From JAKFWI01 sp031398975 (GTDB taxonomy: Bacteria; Pseudomonadota; Alphaproteobacteria; Caulobacterales; Aquidulcibacteraceae): a stretch of 64,000 bases of DNA. The notes below the pieces were generated by a model. It was given only the letters and a program-made list of their open reading frames with translations. It was not told the DNA's origin and made no database searches. Location: assembly GCA_031398975.1 (NCBI GenBank), contig JANNOI010000049.1, positions 1-64,000 on the forward strand, written 5' to 3'. How positions within the stretch are numbered: position 1 is the stretch's first letter; every line of letters begins with the position of its first letter. Below are positions 9,843-21,513 of this stretch, one piece after another. A program made the position numbers and the translations under genes.

Positions 9843-11564
9843 ATGCCGAAATCCGTCTTCCGCGCCTCCCTCTTCCTCGCCTCCACCGCCTTGGCGCTGG
9901 GCGGCTGCGTCCAGACTGGGGCGGTCGTGGAGCGGCCGGAATGGCGCGAGCCCTCCACCATCTATGGGGAATATCTCGCGGGGCGCTACGCCGATCTCAG
10001 CCGCGACCCCGCCCGCGCATCGGACCGGTATCTGAACGCCCTGCGCGCCGCGCCCGACGATGGGGTGCTGCTGGATGGGGCGGTGGAGAGCGCGCTGTCG
10101 GCCGGGGAGGTGGCGCGCGCGGTGGAGGCGGCGCGTCTGGGCGGCGAGCGCGGCCGCGACACCCCCCTCGGGCGCCTCGCGCTCGCCTCGCTCGAACTGG
10201 CCGCGGACCGGCCGGGGGCGGCGCGGGCGGCGCTGGGATCGATCAACGGCCCTCCGTTCGACCGGCTGGCCGCGCGCATCGTCCTGGCCTGGGCGCTGGC
10301 GGGAGACGGGAAGGTGGACGAAGCGATCGCCGGCCTCGAGCCGGGCTCGGAATCGGCGCCGTTCCTGCGCCTGTTCGACTATCAGCGCGCGCTGCTGCTG
10401 GATTTCGCGGGGCGGGGGGAGGCGGCGCTGGCGGGCTATGAGCGGGCGCGACAAGGGGGCTTGCGCCTCGCGCCGGCGGCGCTCGCGCATGGGCGGCTGC
10501 TGCAGCGGCTCGGCCGGCCAAAAGAGGCGGGCGCGCTCTACCGCTCCATTCTGGAGGGCGGCCCTGACCCCTTTATCGCCGCGGCCCTCGCGAGCCTGGA
10601 GCAGGGCGGCGCAGCGCCTGCGCCCCTGCAGCGGCCCGCGCACGGCGCCGCGATCGGCTTGTTTTCGCTGGCGGGGGTGCTGATCGGCCAGATGGAGCCG
10701 GACTTCTACCTGCCTTACCTGACGCTCGCCTTCACGCTCGACCCTGACCTTGCGCCGGCGCGGCTGCTCTATGCCGAGGGCCTGCGCGAGATCAACCAGC
10801 TGGACGCCGCGCGCGCCGCGCTCGCCCCGGTGCCGGCGAGCTCGCCCGGCTTTGAGATGGCGGAGGTGCAGGCGGCCTGGATCCTGCGCCAGCAGGAGCA
10901 GAACGAGGCCGCCGTGCAAAAGGCGCGCGCGGTCGCCGCCGCCACCAACGGCAAACTCTCGCGCCTCGCCTTGGCCGACATTTTGCGCAGCCTGGAGCGC
11001 TGGCAGGAGGCCGAAGCCGCCTATCACAGCCTGCTGACCGACGCCGACGCCGAGGCCGCCAGCGATTGGCGCCTCTATTTCGCCCGCGGCGCCGCGCGCG
11101 AACGGCTGGGCCGCTGGGCCGAAGCCGAAGCCGATCTGCAGCGCGCGCTCGAGCTTTCGCCGGACCAGCCGGACGTGCTGAATTATCTGGGCTATTCCTG
11201 GATCGAGAAGGGTATGAAGCTCACCGAGGGCCTGGCGCTGATCGAACGGGCCGTCGCGCTGAGCCCGGAAAGCGGCTACATTGTCGATAGTCTTGGCTGG
11301 GCGCATTTCATGCTCGGCCAGTACGACGAGGCGGTGGAGCATCTGGAGCGCGCGGTCGAGCTCGCCCCCGAAGACCCCACCCTGAACGACCATCTGGGCG
11401 ACGCCTATTGGCGCGTGCGCCGGCGCGTGGAGGCCCGCTACCAATGGAGCCGGGCGCTCTCGTTCGATCCCCCGGCCAAGGATAGGCCCGCCATCGAGGC
11501 CAAGCTCGCGCGGGGGCTGCCGGAGCCGCCGGCCCCGCGCACCGCCCGCACGGCCCCGCGTTAG
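9843..11564 (+). CDS. TPR-repeat lipoprotein
   Basis: 573 residues from the ATG at 9843, chosen because it directly begins a lipoprotein signal peptide (MPKSVFRASLFLASTALALG, then GC, lipobox LGGC). The body is alpha-helical with many degenerate tetratricopeptide repeats; the clearest are at about residues 400-530 (e.g. AEADLQRALELSPDQPDVLN, AVEHLERAVELAPEDPTLND). Likely an outer-membrane-anchored scaffold facing the periplasm. Proteins of this type often sit beside ispE in alphaproteobacteria. The gene ends 3 bp before ispE, so the two are co-transcribed. Partner proteins are unknown. Confidence 0.85.
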   Translation: MPKSVFRASLFLASTALALGGCVQTGAVVERPEWREPSTIYGEYLAGRYADLSRDPARASDRYLNALRAAPDDGVLLDGAVESALSAGEVARAVEAARLGGERGRDTPLGRLALASLELAADRPGAARAALGSINGPPFDRLAARIVLAWALAGDGKVDEAIAGLEPGSESAPFLRLFDYQRALLLDFAGRGEAALAGYERARQGGLRLAPAALAHGRLLQRLGRPKEAGALYRSILEGGPDPFIAAALASLEQGGAAPAPLQRPAHGAAIGLFSLAGVLIGQMEPDFYLPYLTLAFTLDPDLAPARLLYAEGLREINQLDAARAALAPVPASSPGFEMAEVQAAWILRQQEQNEAAVQKARAVAAATNGKLSRLALADILRSLERWQEAEAAYHSLLTDADAEAASDWRLYFARGAARERLGRWAEAEADLQRALELSPDQPDVLNYLGYSWIEKGMKLTEGLALIERAVALSPESGYIVDSLGWAHFMLGQYDEAVEHLERAVELAPEDPTLNDHLGDAYWRVRRRVEARYQWSRALSFDPPAKDRPAIEAKLARGLPEPPAPRTARTAPR

Positions 11565-11567
11565 CCC

Positions 11568-12485
11568 ATGGCGGAGCCTCGCCCGTCGGCCGCGGGCGTG
11601 CGGGTGTTCGCGCCGGCCAAGATCAACCTGTCGCTGCATGTCGGGCCCCCGCGCGCGGATGGCCGCCACCCGCTGCAAAGCCTCGTCGTGTTCGCCGATG
11701 TGGGGGATTGGGTGTCCGCCGCGCCGGCGCGCGACGCCGGGGGCGCCGGGACGTTCACCGTCACCGGTCCGTTCGCCGCGGGTCTTGCGGGGGGCGGGGG
11801 GAACCTCGTGCTCTCGGCCTGGGCGGGCGTGCGCGGCGCGTTGACCGGGGTGGATGTGACGCTGGAGAAGCATTTGCCGGTGGCGTCCGGGATCGGCGGC
11901 GGTTCGGCGGACGCCGCCGCGGCCCTGCGCGCCGCCAACGCCTTCCCCGAGCCGCTAGGCCTTACGCTGGAGGCGCTGGAGGCGATCGCCGCCCCGCTCG
12001 GCGCCGATGTGCCGGTCTGCGTGCGCTGCCGCCCCGCGCGCATGGGCGGAACGGGCGAGCGTCTGGCCCCCTTCGCGCCGCCCCCGCTCCATGGGGTGCT
12101 GGCGAACCCCGGCGTGTCGACGCCCACCGGGCCGGTCTACCGCCAGTTCGACGCGATGGGTTTAGGGGCGGGCTTCGTGGAGGAGGCGGCGCCGCTTTGG
12201 CGCGACGCGGGCGAAGCGATCGCGGGGCTAAGGGCGCTGCGCAATGATCTCGAGGCCCCGGCGTGCGCGCTGGAGCCTGCGATCGGGGAGGTGCTGGAAC
12301 GGCTCCGCGGCGCGCCGGAGACGCTTATGGCGCGGATGTCGGGCAGCGGGGCGACCTGTTTCGCGCTGGTAGAAGGGCCCGCGCAGGCCAAGGCGCTGGC
12401 TCTTTCCCTCGCGCAGGACCGTCCCGGCTGGTGGACGGCGCCCGTCCGGCTCGGCGCGGTTGACGGGCGCCCGGTCAGGGCCTAA
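11568..12485 (+). CDS. ispE: 4-diphosphocytidyl-2-C-methyl-D-erythritol kinase
   Basis: A 305-residue GHMP kinase that phosphorylates CDP-ME in the MEP isoprenoid pathway using ATP. The N-terminal FAPAKINLSLHV carries the catalytic lysine; the ATP-binding glycine-rich motif LPVASGIGGGSADAAAAL lies near 103-120; the Asp in GADVPVC is present; and the third GHMP motif ARMSGSGATCFAL is near residue 257. Length and motif order fit IspE. It follows the TPR lipoprotein gene after 3 bp and precedes a lipid-carrier sugar-phosphate transferase by 9 bp. A polyprenyl diphosphate synthase sits just beyond, convergent. Confidence 0.95.
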   Translation: MAEPRPSAAGVRVFAPAKINLSLHVGPPRADGRHPLQSLVVFADVGDWVSAAPARDAGGAGTFTVTGPFAAGLAGGGGNLVLSAWAGVRGALTGVDVTLEKHLPVASGIGGGSADAAAALRAANAFPEPLGLTLEALEAIAAPLGADVPVCVRCRPARMGGTGERLAPFAPPPLHGVLANPGVSTPTGPVYRQFDAMGLGAGFVEEAAPLWRDAGEAIAGLRALRNDLEAPACALEPAIGEVLERLRGAPETLMARMSGSGATCFALVEGPAQAKALALSLAQDRPGWWTAPVRLGAVDGRPVRA

Positions 12486-12494
12486 CCGCGCCCC

Positions 12495-13658
12495 ATGCAG
12501 GGCGGAACGATCGCGCTTGAACTCCTCGCCGCGGCCGGCCTTGCGGGCCTCGTTGCGCTCGTGCTTTCCGGGCTCGTGGTCCTGGCGGCGATCCGGGACG
12601 CGCCGGACGGCCAGCGCAAGCTGCACAAGGCGCCGACGCCCACCGCCGGGGGCCTCGCGATTGCGGCAGGCTTCGCGGTAGCCGCGGCGGCGGCGTGCTA
12701 TTGGGACGGGGCGGCCTGGGCCCGCCATTTGGAGGCCGGCGCGATCCGGGCGGCCGCGCTCGGCGCGGGCTTTTCCTTCGCCGCCTTGGCGCTTGGCTTT
12801 GTGGACGATGTGCGCCCCGTGGGGCCGCGGCTGAAATTCGGCCTGCTGGCGGCGCTCTCGATCGGGGTGGCGCTGCTGGTCGGGCGGGCGGACGCCTTGC
12901 CGCTGGGCGGGGATGTGAGCGTGCGGCTGTGGCCGATCCTTGCGGTGCTGGGCTCGGCGCTTTGGGTATTCACGCTGGTGAACGCCACCAATTTCATGGA
13001 CGGCGCGCACGGCCTGTCCATGGGATCGAGCGCGATCAGTCTTGCGGGCTTGGCGGCTGCGGGTCTGATCGTGGGCGCGCCGGGCCCCGCGATGCTGGCG
13101 GCCGCCGGCGCGGGCGCGCTGTTGGGGTTCCTCGTCTGGAACTGGCCGCACGGGCGGCTGTTCGCGGGCGATTGCGGCGCCTTGTTCGTGGGCATGCTGG
13201 GGGCGACCTCGGCGCTGATGCTGATCGAGCAGGGCGGGCTTTCGCCCTTCCTTCCCCCGATCCTGTTTTTCCCCGCCCTCGCCGATGTGCTGCTGACGCT
13301 GAACTGGCGGCGGCGCACGGGGCGGCGCCTGCTGGAAAGCCACCGCCATCACGGCTTCCAGATCGCGCTCCGGGCGGGGCTCTCCCACGGCCGGGTGGCG
13401 CTCCTTTATTGGGGGGCGACGCTGCATTGCGTGCTGCTGGGCCTCTTGGCCGCATTCGGGCAGAAGGCCTCGCCTGGCGCGATCGCGGACGCGGCCGCCG
13501 CGGCCGAGGTCGGGCCCCTTGCGCTCGTCTGGACGGGGGCGGCCTATCTCGCCTCCGCCGCTCCCGTGATCGGGCTTATCGTGCTGGCGGTGATTGCGCT
13601 GCGCGTGTCGGCGCGGGTGCGGCGCTATGCGGCCGCACGCGGCCTCGACGCGGATTAG
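12495..13658 (+). CDS. WecA/MraY-like polyprenyl-phosphate sugar-1-phosphate transferase
   Basis: 387 residues with about ten transmembrane helices. It has the family's cytosolic motifs: RKLHKAPTPTAGG near 42-54, FVDDVRPVG near 97, NATNFMDGAHGL near 164-175 (catalytic Asp region), GRLFAGDCGALFVG near 218-230 and a HRHHGFQ loop near 280. These belong to enzymes that load UDP-GlcNAc or a related sugar phosphate onto undecaprenyl phosphate to begin O-antigen or other envelope glycans. WecA-type is favoured over MraY because of the short HHGFQ loop and the lack of mur neighbours. The sugar is not deducible. Its TAG stop forms the start of a palindromic repeat. Confidence 0.85.
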   Translation: MQGGTIALELLAAAGLAGLVALVLSGLVVLAAIRDAPDGQRKLHKAPTPTAGGLAIAAGFAVAAAAACYWDGAAWARHLEAGAIRAAALGAGFSFAALALGFVDDVRPVGPRLKFGLLAALSIGVALLVGRADALPLGGDVSVRLWPILAVLGSALWVFTLVNATNFMDGAHGLSMGSSAISLAGLAAAGLIVGAPGPAMLAAAGAGALLGFLVWNWPHGRLFAGDCGALFVGMLGATSALMLIEQGGLSPFLPPILFFPALADVLLTLNWRRRTGRRLLESHRHHGFQIALRAGLSHGRVALLYWGATLHCVLLGLLAAFGQKASPGAIADAAAAAEVGPLALVWTGAAYLASAAPVIGLIVLAVIALRVSARVRRYAAARGLDAD

Positions 13659-13705
13659 AGCCGTTCCCGAAAAGTGGTGTGCGGTTTTCGGACGAGAACG
13701 GCTCT
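13656..13705. repeat. Nested palindromic repeat starting at the TAG stop codon
   Basis: The outer arms (13657-13666 and 13696-13705) form a perfect 10-bp inverted repeat AGAGCCGTTC/GAACGGCTCT. Nested inside are CCGAAAA (13667-13673) and TTTTCGG (13685-13691). The element begins within the TAG stop (13656-13658) of the transferase gene, as do two longer elements at 23.8 and 55.8 kb. It sits between convergent genes and could serve as a bidirectional terminator or repeated extragenic palindrome. Confidence 0.75.
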
Positions 13706-13718
13706 AAACTTTAAGGGT

Positions 13719-13769
13719 AGAGCGGCTTTAGCCCGTTTGGGCTGCTTCAGCCCAAATGGGCGCCGCTCT
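13719..13769. terminator. Second nested hairpin between convergent genes
   Basis: Outer arms AGAGCGGC (13719-13726) and GCCGCTCT (13762-13769) flank an inner 13-bp stem (13731-13743 with 13749-13761, one mismatch). It lies 2 bases from the stop of the polyprenyl synthase gene, so it most likely ends that transcript and perhaps the one from the other side. It shares the AGAGC...GCTCT edges of the neighbouring repeat. Confidence 0.65.
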
Positions 13770-13771
13770 GA

Positions 13772-14824
13772 TCAATAGGCGCGCGCGACCACGAAATCGG
13801 CAAGCTCCAGGAGCGCGGCGCGGTAGGCGTTGTCCGGCGCGTCGCGCAGGGCGGCGCGGGCGGCGTTGGCGTAGGTCTGGGCCGCGTCCAGCGTGCGCCC
13901 GATGGCGTTGCGCCGGCGCAGGATCGCGAGCGCGCGCTCGAAATCGCCTTCCGTCTGCCCCCCGGCCCCCATGACGCGCCGCCAAAACACGCGCTCGTCC
14001 TCATCCTCGGCCTCGCGCGCGAACGCAACCGGCAGGGTGAGCTTGCCCTCGCGGAAATCGTCGCCTGCATTCTTGCCCATCACCGCGGCGCGCCCGCCAT
14101 AATCGAGCGCATCGTCCACCAGCTGGAAGGCGAGGCCCAGATTGCGGCCATAGGCGGCGAGCGCATCCGCCGGCGGGCCGGGGCGGCCCGCCGCCATCGC
14201 GCCCACCCGGGCGGCGGCGGCGAAGAGGGCTGCGGTCTTGGCGTCGATGATGGCGAGGTAGCGGTGGATCGTGGCGTCGGCGTCATTGGCGGCGGCCAGC
14301 TGCATCACCTCGCCCTCGGCGATGATCGAGGCCGCCTCCGACAGCACGCCCAAGGTGGCGAGATCGCCGGCTTCGACCATCAGCGTGAACGATTTCGCGA
14401 ACAGAAAATCGCCCACGAGCACGCTCGCCGGATTGCCCCAGACGCGGTTGGCGGCCTTCTTGCCGCGCCGCAGGTCCGATTGATCGACGACGTCGTCATG
14501 CAGCAGGGTGGCGGTGTGGATGAACTCGACCGCCGCGGCGAGCTTGCGCGCGGCGTCCCCCCCGCCGCCGAACATGCGCGCCGCCGCTAGCGTCACCATC
14601 GGGCGAATGCGCTTGCCGCCAGCATCGATCAGATAGCTCGCGAGATTGGGGATAAGGCCCACGGGGCTCGACATGCGCTCGTGGATCACGGCGTCCACGG
14701 CCTGCATATCTTCCCGCACCAGCCCGGCGAGCGCCTCCGAGGCGTCCCGCGGGCCAGATCCGGCGACCGCGCGCGTGCTCAATTCCGGGGCGGCGCCGAC
14801 TGACACGCGTGCTTCAAGCCTCAT
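13772..14824 (-). CDS. ispB: All-trans polyprenyl diphosphate synthase (octaprenyl/decaprenyl type)
   Basis: 350 residues. The first aspartate-rich motif LLHDDVVDQSDLRRG (DDxxD at 110-114) and the second FQLVDDALDYGG near 232-243 bind the allylic and isopentenyl substrates through Mg2+. The GGKRIRPM motif at 69-76 is standard. The DDVVD form and overall length match long-chain synthases that make the ubiquinone side chain. The first ~30 residues are poorly conserved, so the true start could be a later codon. Convergent with the sugar-phosphate transferase across a repeat region. Confidence 0.9.
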   Translation of the reverse strand: MRLEARVSVGAAPELSTRAVAGSGPRDASEALAGLVREDMQAVDAVIHERMSSPVGLIPNLASYLIDAGGKRIRPMVTLAAARMFGGGGDAARKLAAAVEFIHTATLLHDDVVDQSDLRRGKKAANRVWGNPASVLVGDFLFAKSFTLMVEAGDLATLGVLSEAASIIAEGEVMQLAAANDADATIHRYLAIIDAKTAALFAAAARVGAMAAGRPGPPADALAAYGRNLGLAFQLVDDALDYGGRAAVMGKNAGDDFREGKLTLPVAFAREAEDEDERVFWRRVMGAGGQTEGDFERALAILRRRNAIGRTLDAAQTYANAARAALRDAPDNAYRAALLELADFVVARAY

Positions 14825-14879
14825 GCAGCATGCTAAAGACCATGGGTTTTAGCCGGGCGGGGGTCAAGCTTGGCGGACC

Positions 14880-15674
14880 ATGCGCCGCACCGGAGCGCCA
14901 TGCGCGGAGGCTCACCTGGACGACCTTGAAAGCCTGATCACCGAGGACGCGTTTCTCGACGGGCGGGTGCGGGTGCGCCAGCCCGCGCACGGCTACCGCG
15001 CCGGCGCCGATTCCATTCTGTTGGCCGCCGCCGTTTCCGCCCCGCCCGGCGCGCATCTGATGGAGGCGGGGTGCGGGGCGGGGGCGGCGTTGCTGGCGGC
15101 GGCGGTGCTGTGCCCGAAGGTGCGCTTCACCGGCGTGGAGCGGGAGGCCGATATGGCGGAACTGGCGCTGCGGAACGTGGCGGCGGCCGGGCTCCAGGAC
15201 CGCGTGCGCGTGCATACCGGGGACGCGCTGAAACCGGGGCCGAGCTTCGACGGCGTGTTCTTCAACCCGCCCTTCGATTTGGAAGGCGAAAGCCCCGCGC
15301 CGCATCCCTCCCGCCGCTACGCCTATCAGAGCGACAGCCCCATCGAGGTCTGGATCAAGGCCTTCTCCAACCGCCTCTCGGGCGGGGCGGCGCTGACGCT
15401 GATCCACCGCGCCCACCGGCTGGGGGATATTCTCACCGCCCTGTCCGGACGCCTCGGCGGGGTGCAGGTGTTTCCGATCCGCCCGCGGGCGCAAGCGCCG
15501 GCCAAGCGGATCCTGGTCCGCGCCGTCAAGGGGGCGCGCGCGCCGCTGCAGCTCCTCAAGGGCCTCGATCTGCACGAGGGCGGGGCGGAAAAATTCACCC
15601 CTGAGGCCGAAGCGGTGTTCCGAGGGGAGAAGCGTATTGAATGGGCCCCGCGCGACGCCCAAGGGGCGGCTTGA
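14880..15674 (+). CDS. tRNA1(Val) N6-adenine methyltransferase-like protein (TrmN6/YfiC family)
   Basis: 264 residues with a class I SAM-binding fold: EAGCGAGAALLAAA near 62-75 is motif I, GVEREADMAELA the acidic loop, and FFNPPFDLEGE near 128 the N/DPPY-type catalytic motif of amino N-methyltransferases (here NPPF). The opening TEDAFLDGRVRVRQPAHGYR resembles TrmN6/YfiC proteins, which methylate A37 of tRNA1(Val). Target specificity is inferred from family. It is divergent from the polyprenyl synthase gene, with 55 bp between starts. Confidence 0.85.
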   Translation: MRRTGAPCAEAHLDDLESLITEDAFLDGRVRVRQPAHGYRAGADSILLAAAVSAPPGAHLMEAGCGAGAALLAAAVLCPKVRFTGVEREADMAELALRNVAAAGLQDRVRVHTGDALKPGPSFDGVFFNPPFDLEGESPAPHPSRRYAYQSDSPIEVWIKAFSNRLSGGAALTLIHRAHRLGDILTALSGRLGGVQVFPIRPRAQAPAKRILVRAVKGARAPLQLLKGLDLHEGGAEKFTPEAEAVFRGEKRIEWAPRDAQGAA

Positions 15675-15776
15675 TCCTGCGCGCGCCGCCCTCTACCCAA
15701 GGCGGCTCTGGGATCGAAGGCCGCTATGGGATCGACGCCGCCATGACCTCCGCGCCACAATGACCCTCGCCCCAAA

Positions 15777-16712
15777 ATGAGCCCCGCGCCAAACCGGCCC
15801 GCCGGGGGGGCGCCGGCGCCTGTCCGGTGCTTCCAGGACGTGATCGCGACGCTGCAGGCCTATTGGGCGCGGGAGGGGTGCGCGATCCTGCAGCCCTATG
15901 ATTTGGAGGTGGGCGCGGGCACGCTGCATCCGGCCACGACCTTGCGCGCGCTGGGCCCCAAGCCCTGGCGGGCCGCCTACGTCCAGCCCTCGCGCCGGCC
16001 CAAGGATGGGCGCTACGGCGAAAACCCCAACCGGCTGCAGCACTATTACCAGTTCCAGGTGATCCTGAAGCCCAACCCGCCGGACCTGCAGGACCTCTAT
16101 GTCGACAGCCTGCGCGCCATCGGCATTGATCCGCTGCTGCACGATATCCGCTTCGTCGAGGACGATTGGGAGAACCCGACGGTGGGCGCGTGGGGGCTGG
16201 GCTGGGAGGTCTGGTGCGACGGGATGGAGGTGAGCCAGTTCACCTATTTCCAGCAGGTCGGCGGGCTCGACGTCCAGCCGGTCTCAGGGGAGCTGACCTA
16301 CGGGCTCGAGCGGCTGGCCATGTACGTTCTGGGCCAGGACCGGGTGTACGACATGCCCTTCAACGACCCTCAAAGCCCCTATCCGCTCACCTATGGGGAC
16401 GTGTTCCTGGAGAACGAGCGGCAACAATCGCGCTTCAATTTCGAGCTTTCGGACCCGGAGATGGCGCTGCGCTGGTTCGCCGACGCCGAAGGCCAGGCGC
16501 GCCGCCTGCTGGCGGCCGGGTGCGTGCTGCCGGCCTATGATTACACGCTGAAGGCCTCGCACCTGTTCAACCTGCTGGATGCGCGCGGGGTCGTTTCGCC
16601 CACCGAGCGGCAAAGCTTCATCGCCCGCGTCCGCGACCTCGCCAAGGGCTGCGCCGGCGCCTGGGTGGGATTGAGCGCTTCGCCCGCCCCCGACGGGCCC
16701 CGGGGCGGGTGA
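15777..16712 (+). CDS. glyQ: Glycyl-tRNA synthetase alpha subunit
   Basis: 311 residues. After a short variable head the conserved FQDVIATLQAYWAREGCAIL and QPYDLEVGAGT blocks begin, followed by AYVQPSRRPKDGRYGENPNR, which builds the class II active site. This subunit binds glycine and ATP in the alpha2beta2 enzyme. The end (KGCAGAW) is normal, with a short Pro-rich extension. The ATG at 15777 gives a ~20-residue non-conserved N-terminus. The TGA overlaps the glyS start. About 100 bp upstream (15675-15776) hold no gene. Confidence 0.97.
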   Translation: MSPAPNRPAGGAPAPVRCFQDVIATLQAYWAREGCAILQPYDLEVGAGTLHPATTLRALGPKPWRAAYVQPSRRPKDGRYGENPNRLQHYYQFQVILKPNPPDLQDLYVDSLRAIGIDPLLHDIRFVEDDWENPTVGAWGLGWEVWCDGMEVSQFTYFQQVGGLDVQPVSGELTYGLERLAMYVLGQDRVYDMPFNDPQSPYPLTYGDVFLENERQQSRFNFELSDPEMALRWFADAEGQARRLLAAGCVLPAYDYTLKASHLFNLLDARGVVSPTERQSFIARVRDLAKGCAGAWVGLSASPAPDGPRGG

Positions 16713-18778
16713 TGCAGCTCCTGCTCGAGTTCTTCTGCGAGGAAATCCCTGCGCGCATGCAAAAGCGGGCGGAGGAAGATCTCGCGCGCCTGCTGCTGGA
16801 ACAGTTCGAGCGGGCGGGCTTTGCGGGCCTTACCGCGCGCACCTATTCCGGCCCGCGCCGCCTGGCGGCGGTGGTGGAGGGCCTCTCCGCGCGCGCGCCC
16901 GACACCGCGGAGGAACGCAAGGGCCCCCGCGTGGGCGCGCCGGCGGGCGCGGTGCAGGGCTTCTTGAAGGCTGCGGGGCTCGCCGCGATCGAAGAGGCCG
17001 AGATCGTGGCCGATCCCAAGGGGGATTTCTACCGCGCCAAAAGCCTCAAGAAAGGCCAGCAAACTACTGAAATAATTGCTCAAATCGTGCCCCAGATCGC
17101 CAAGGCCTTCCCCTGGCCCAAGAGCATGCGCTCGGGCGGATCGGACTTCGTCTGGGTGCGGCCGCTGCGCGGGATCGTGTGCGTGTTCGACGGGGCGGAG
17201 GTGGCGTTCGAGGTGGGCGGGGTGCGCTCCGGCGCGTACACGCAGGGCCACCGCTTCCACGCGCCGGGGGCGATCCGTGTTAACCATGCCGGGGAATATC
17301 TGGCGAAGCTCGAGCGTGCTTATGTGCTGGGCGATCGCGAGCGCCGCCGGGCCTCCATCCTCGACCAGGCCGAGCGGGCGTGCGCGGAGCGGGACTTGCG
17401 GCTGGCGGCCGATGCGGGCCTGCTGGAGGAGGTGACGGGGCTGGCGGAATGGCCGGTCGTGATCCTCGGGGACATGGATCCGGCTTTCCTAGACCTGCCC
17501 GGCGAGGTGATCCGGCTGACCATGCGCACCCATCAGCGCTATTTCGCCGTCCGCCAGGCTGAGAGCGACACGCTCGCGCCCCATTTTCTGACGGTGGCCA
17601 ATATCGAAGCTTCCGACGGGGGCGCAGCGATCGCGGCCGGCAATGGGCGGGTGCTGTCGGCGCGGCTCAACGACGCCCGGTTTTTCTGGGACGGGGACCG
17701 CGCGCTCGCGCTCGGCGCCCCCGCGCGGGTGGAGAAGCTCAAAAAGATCGTGTTCCACCAGCAGCTCGGATCGGTCTGGGACAAGGTGGAGCGGGTGCGG
17801 GCGCGGGCGGCGGGTCTGTGCGCCGCCACCGGCGCCGATCCCGCGCTGGTGGACCGGGCGGCGCTCCTGATGAAGGCCGACCTCGTCACCGAGACGGTGG
17901 GGGAATTCCCCGAATTGCAGGGCCAGATCGGACGGCTGCTGTTCCTGGCGCAATCGACGGGCGCGGACGCAGGCGCCGAAAGCATCGCCGCCGCGATCGA
18001 GGATCATTACCGCCCGCTGGGCCCCAGCGACCGCGTGCCGGAGGACCCCGTCGCCCTCACGCTCGCCCTGGCGGACAAGCTCGATACCCTCACCGCCTTC
18101 TGGGCGATCGGGGAGAAGCCTACCGGCTCGAAAGATCCCTACGCGCTGCGGCGGGCGGCGCTGGGATTGGTGCGGATCGTGCTCGAGAGCGGGGTGCGCC
18201 TGCCGCTGGCGCGCCACACCGGGGACCCCGACCTCACCGCCTTCCTGCTGGAGCGCCTGCGCAACCATCTGCGCGAGCAGGGCGCCCGGCATGACGTGAT
18301 CGAGGCGGGCCTGGCCCCAGGCCCGGTGGCGGGCGAGGCGGATGACGATCTGGTGCGCATCGCGGCGCGGGTGGCGGCGGTGGCGGCGTTCCTGGCGCGC
18401 GCGGACGGGGCCGATCTCCTGGCGGGCTATAAGCGCGCGGCCAACATCCTCGCGGCGGAGGAAAAGAAGGGCAGAGGCTTGGCCCCTGAAGTGGCGGCTG
18501 CGGGGGTGAACGCCGCTCTGCTGCGCGAGCCCGCGGAACGGGCCCTGCATGCAGCGCTTTCAGAGGCGGCGCCAAAGGCGGCCGCGGACGCGGGCGCGGA
18601 GCGTTTTTCTGCGGCGATGGAGGCCTTGGCGGGTCTGCGCGAGCCGCTGGACCGGTTTTTCGAGGCGGTGCTCGTCAATGCCGAGGAGGCGGGCTTGCGG
18701 GCCAACCGCTTGTTGCTTTTGACCCGAATTCGTGCCGCCCTCGCGGCGGTGGCGGACTTTTCTCAGATCGAAGGCTAG
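16712..18778 (+). CDS. glyS: Glycyl-tRNA synthetase beta subunit
   Basis: 688 residues, full length. The N-terminal LLLEFFCEEIPARM, central RTHQRYFAV, RLNDARFFWDGD and KPTGSKDPYALRRAALG motifs are the hallmarks of GlyS; the C-terminal region carries the anticodon-binding DALR-like helices. It recognises tRNA-Gly together with GlyQ. The ATG at 16712 overlaps the glyQ TGA (TGATG), so translation is coupled for 1:1 production; a GTG one codon earlier is possible. ppdK follows 8 bp after the stop. Confidence 0.97.
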   Translation: MQLLLEFFCEEIPARMQKRAEEDLARLLLEQFERAGFAGLTARTYSGPRRLAAVVEGLSARAPDTAEERKGPRVGAPAGAVQGFLKAAGLAAIEEAEIVADPKGDFYRAKSLKKGQQTTEIIAQIVPQIAKAFPWPKSMRSGGSDFVWVRPLRGIVCVFDGAEVAFEVGGVRSGAYTQGHRFHAPGAIRVNHAGEYLAKLERAYVLGDRERRRASILDQAERACAERDLRLAADAGLLEEVTGLAEWPVVILGDMDPAFLDLPGEVIRLTMRTHQRYFAVRQAESDTLAPHFLTVANIEASDGGAAIAAGNGRVLSARLNDARFFWDGDRALALGAPARVEKLKKIVFHQQLGSVWDKVERVRARAAGLCAATGADPALVDRAALLMKADLVTETVGEFPELQGQIGRLLFLAQSTGADAGAESIAAAIEDHYRPLGPSDRVPEDPVALTLALADKLDTLTAFWAIGEKPTGSKDPYALRRAALGLVRIVLESGVRLPLARHTGDPDLTAFLLERLRNHLREQGARHDVIEAGLAPGPVAGEADDDLVRIAARVAAVAAFLARADGADLLAGYKRAANILAAEEKKGRGLAPEVAAAGVNAALLREPAERALHAALSEAAPKAAADAGAERFSAAMEALAGLREPLDRFFEAVLVNAEEAGLRANRLLLLTRIRAALAAVADFSQIEG

Positions 18779-18786
18779 GGGCTGAC

Positions 18787-21512
<2,726 letters not shown>

Positions 21513-21513
<1 letters not shown>

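Noticed and set aside
9750..11873. 707-residue minus-strand frame opposite the TPR protein
   Set aside because: Shadow of the TPR lipoprotein and ispE; repeats of Arg, Gln and His typical of reverse frames.
15675..15776. T-box or other riboswitch before glyQ
   Set aside because: The 100-bp gap has short GC repeats but no T-box or glycine-riboswitch motif, and glyQ in proteobacteria normally lacks one.
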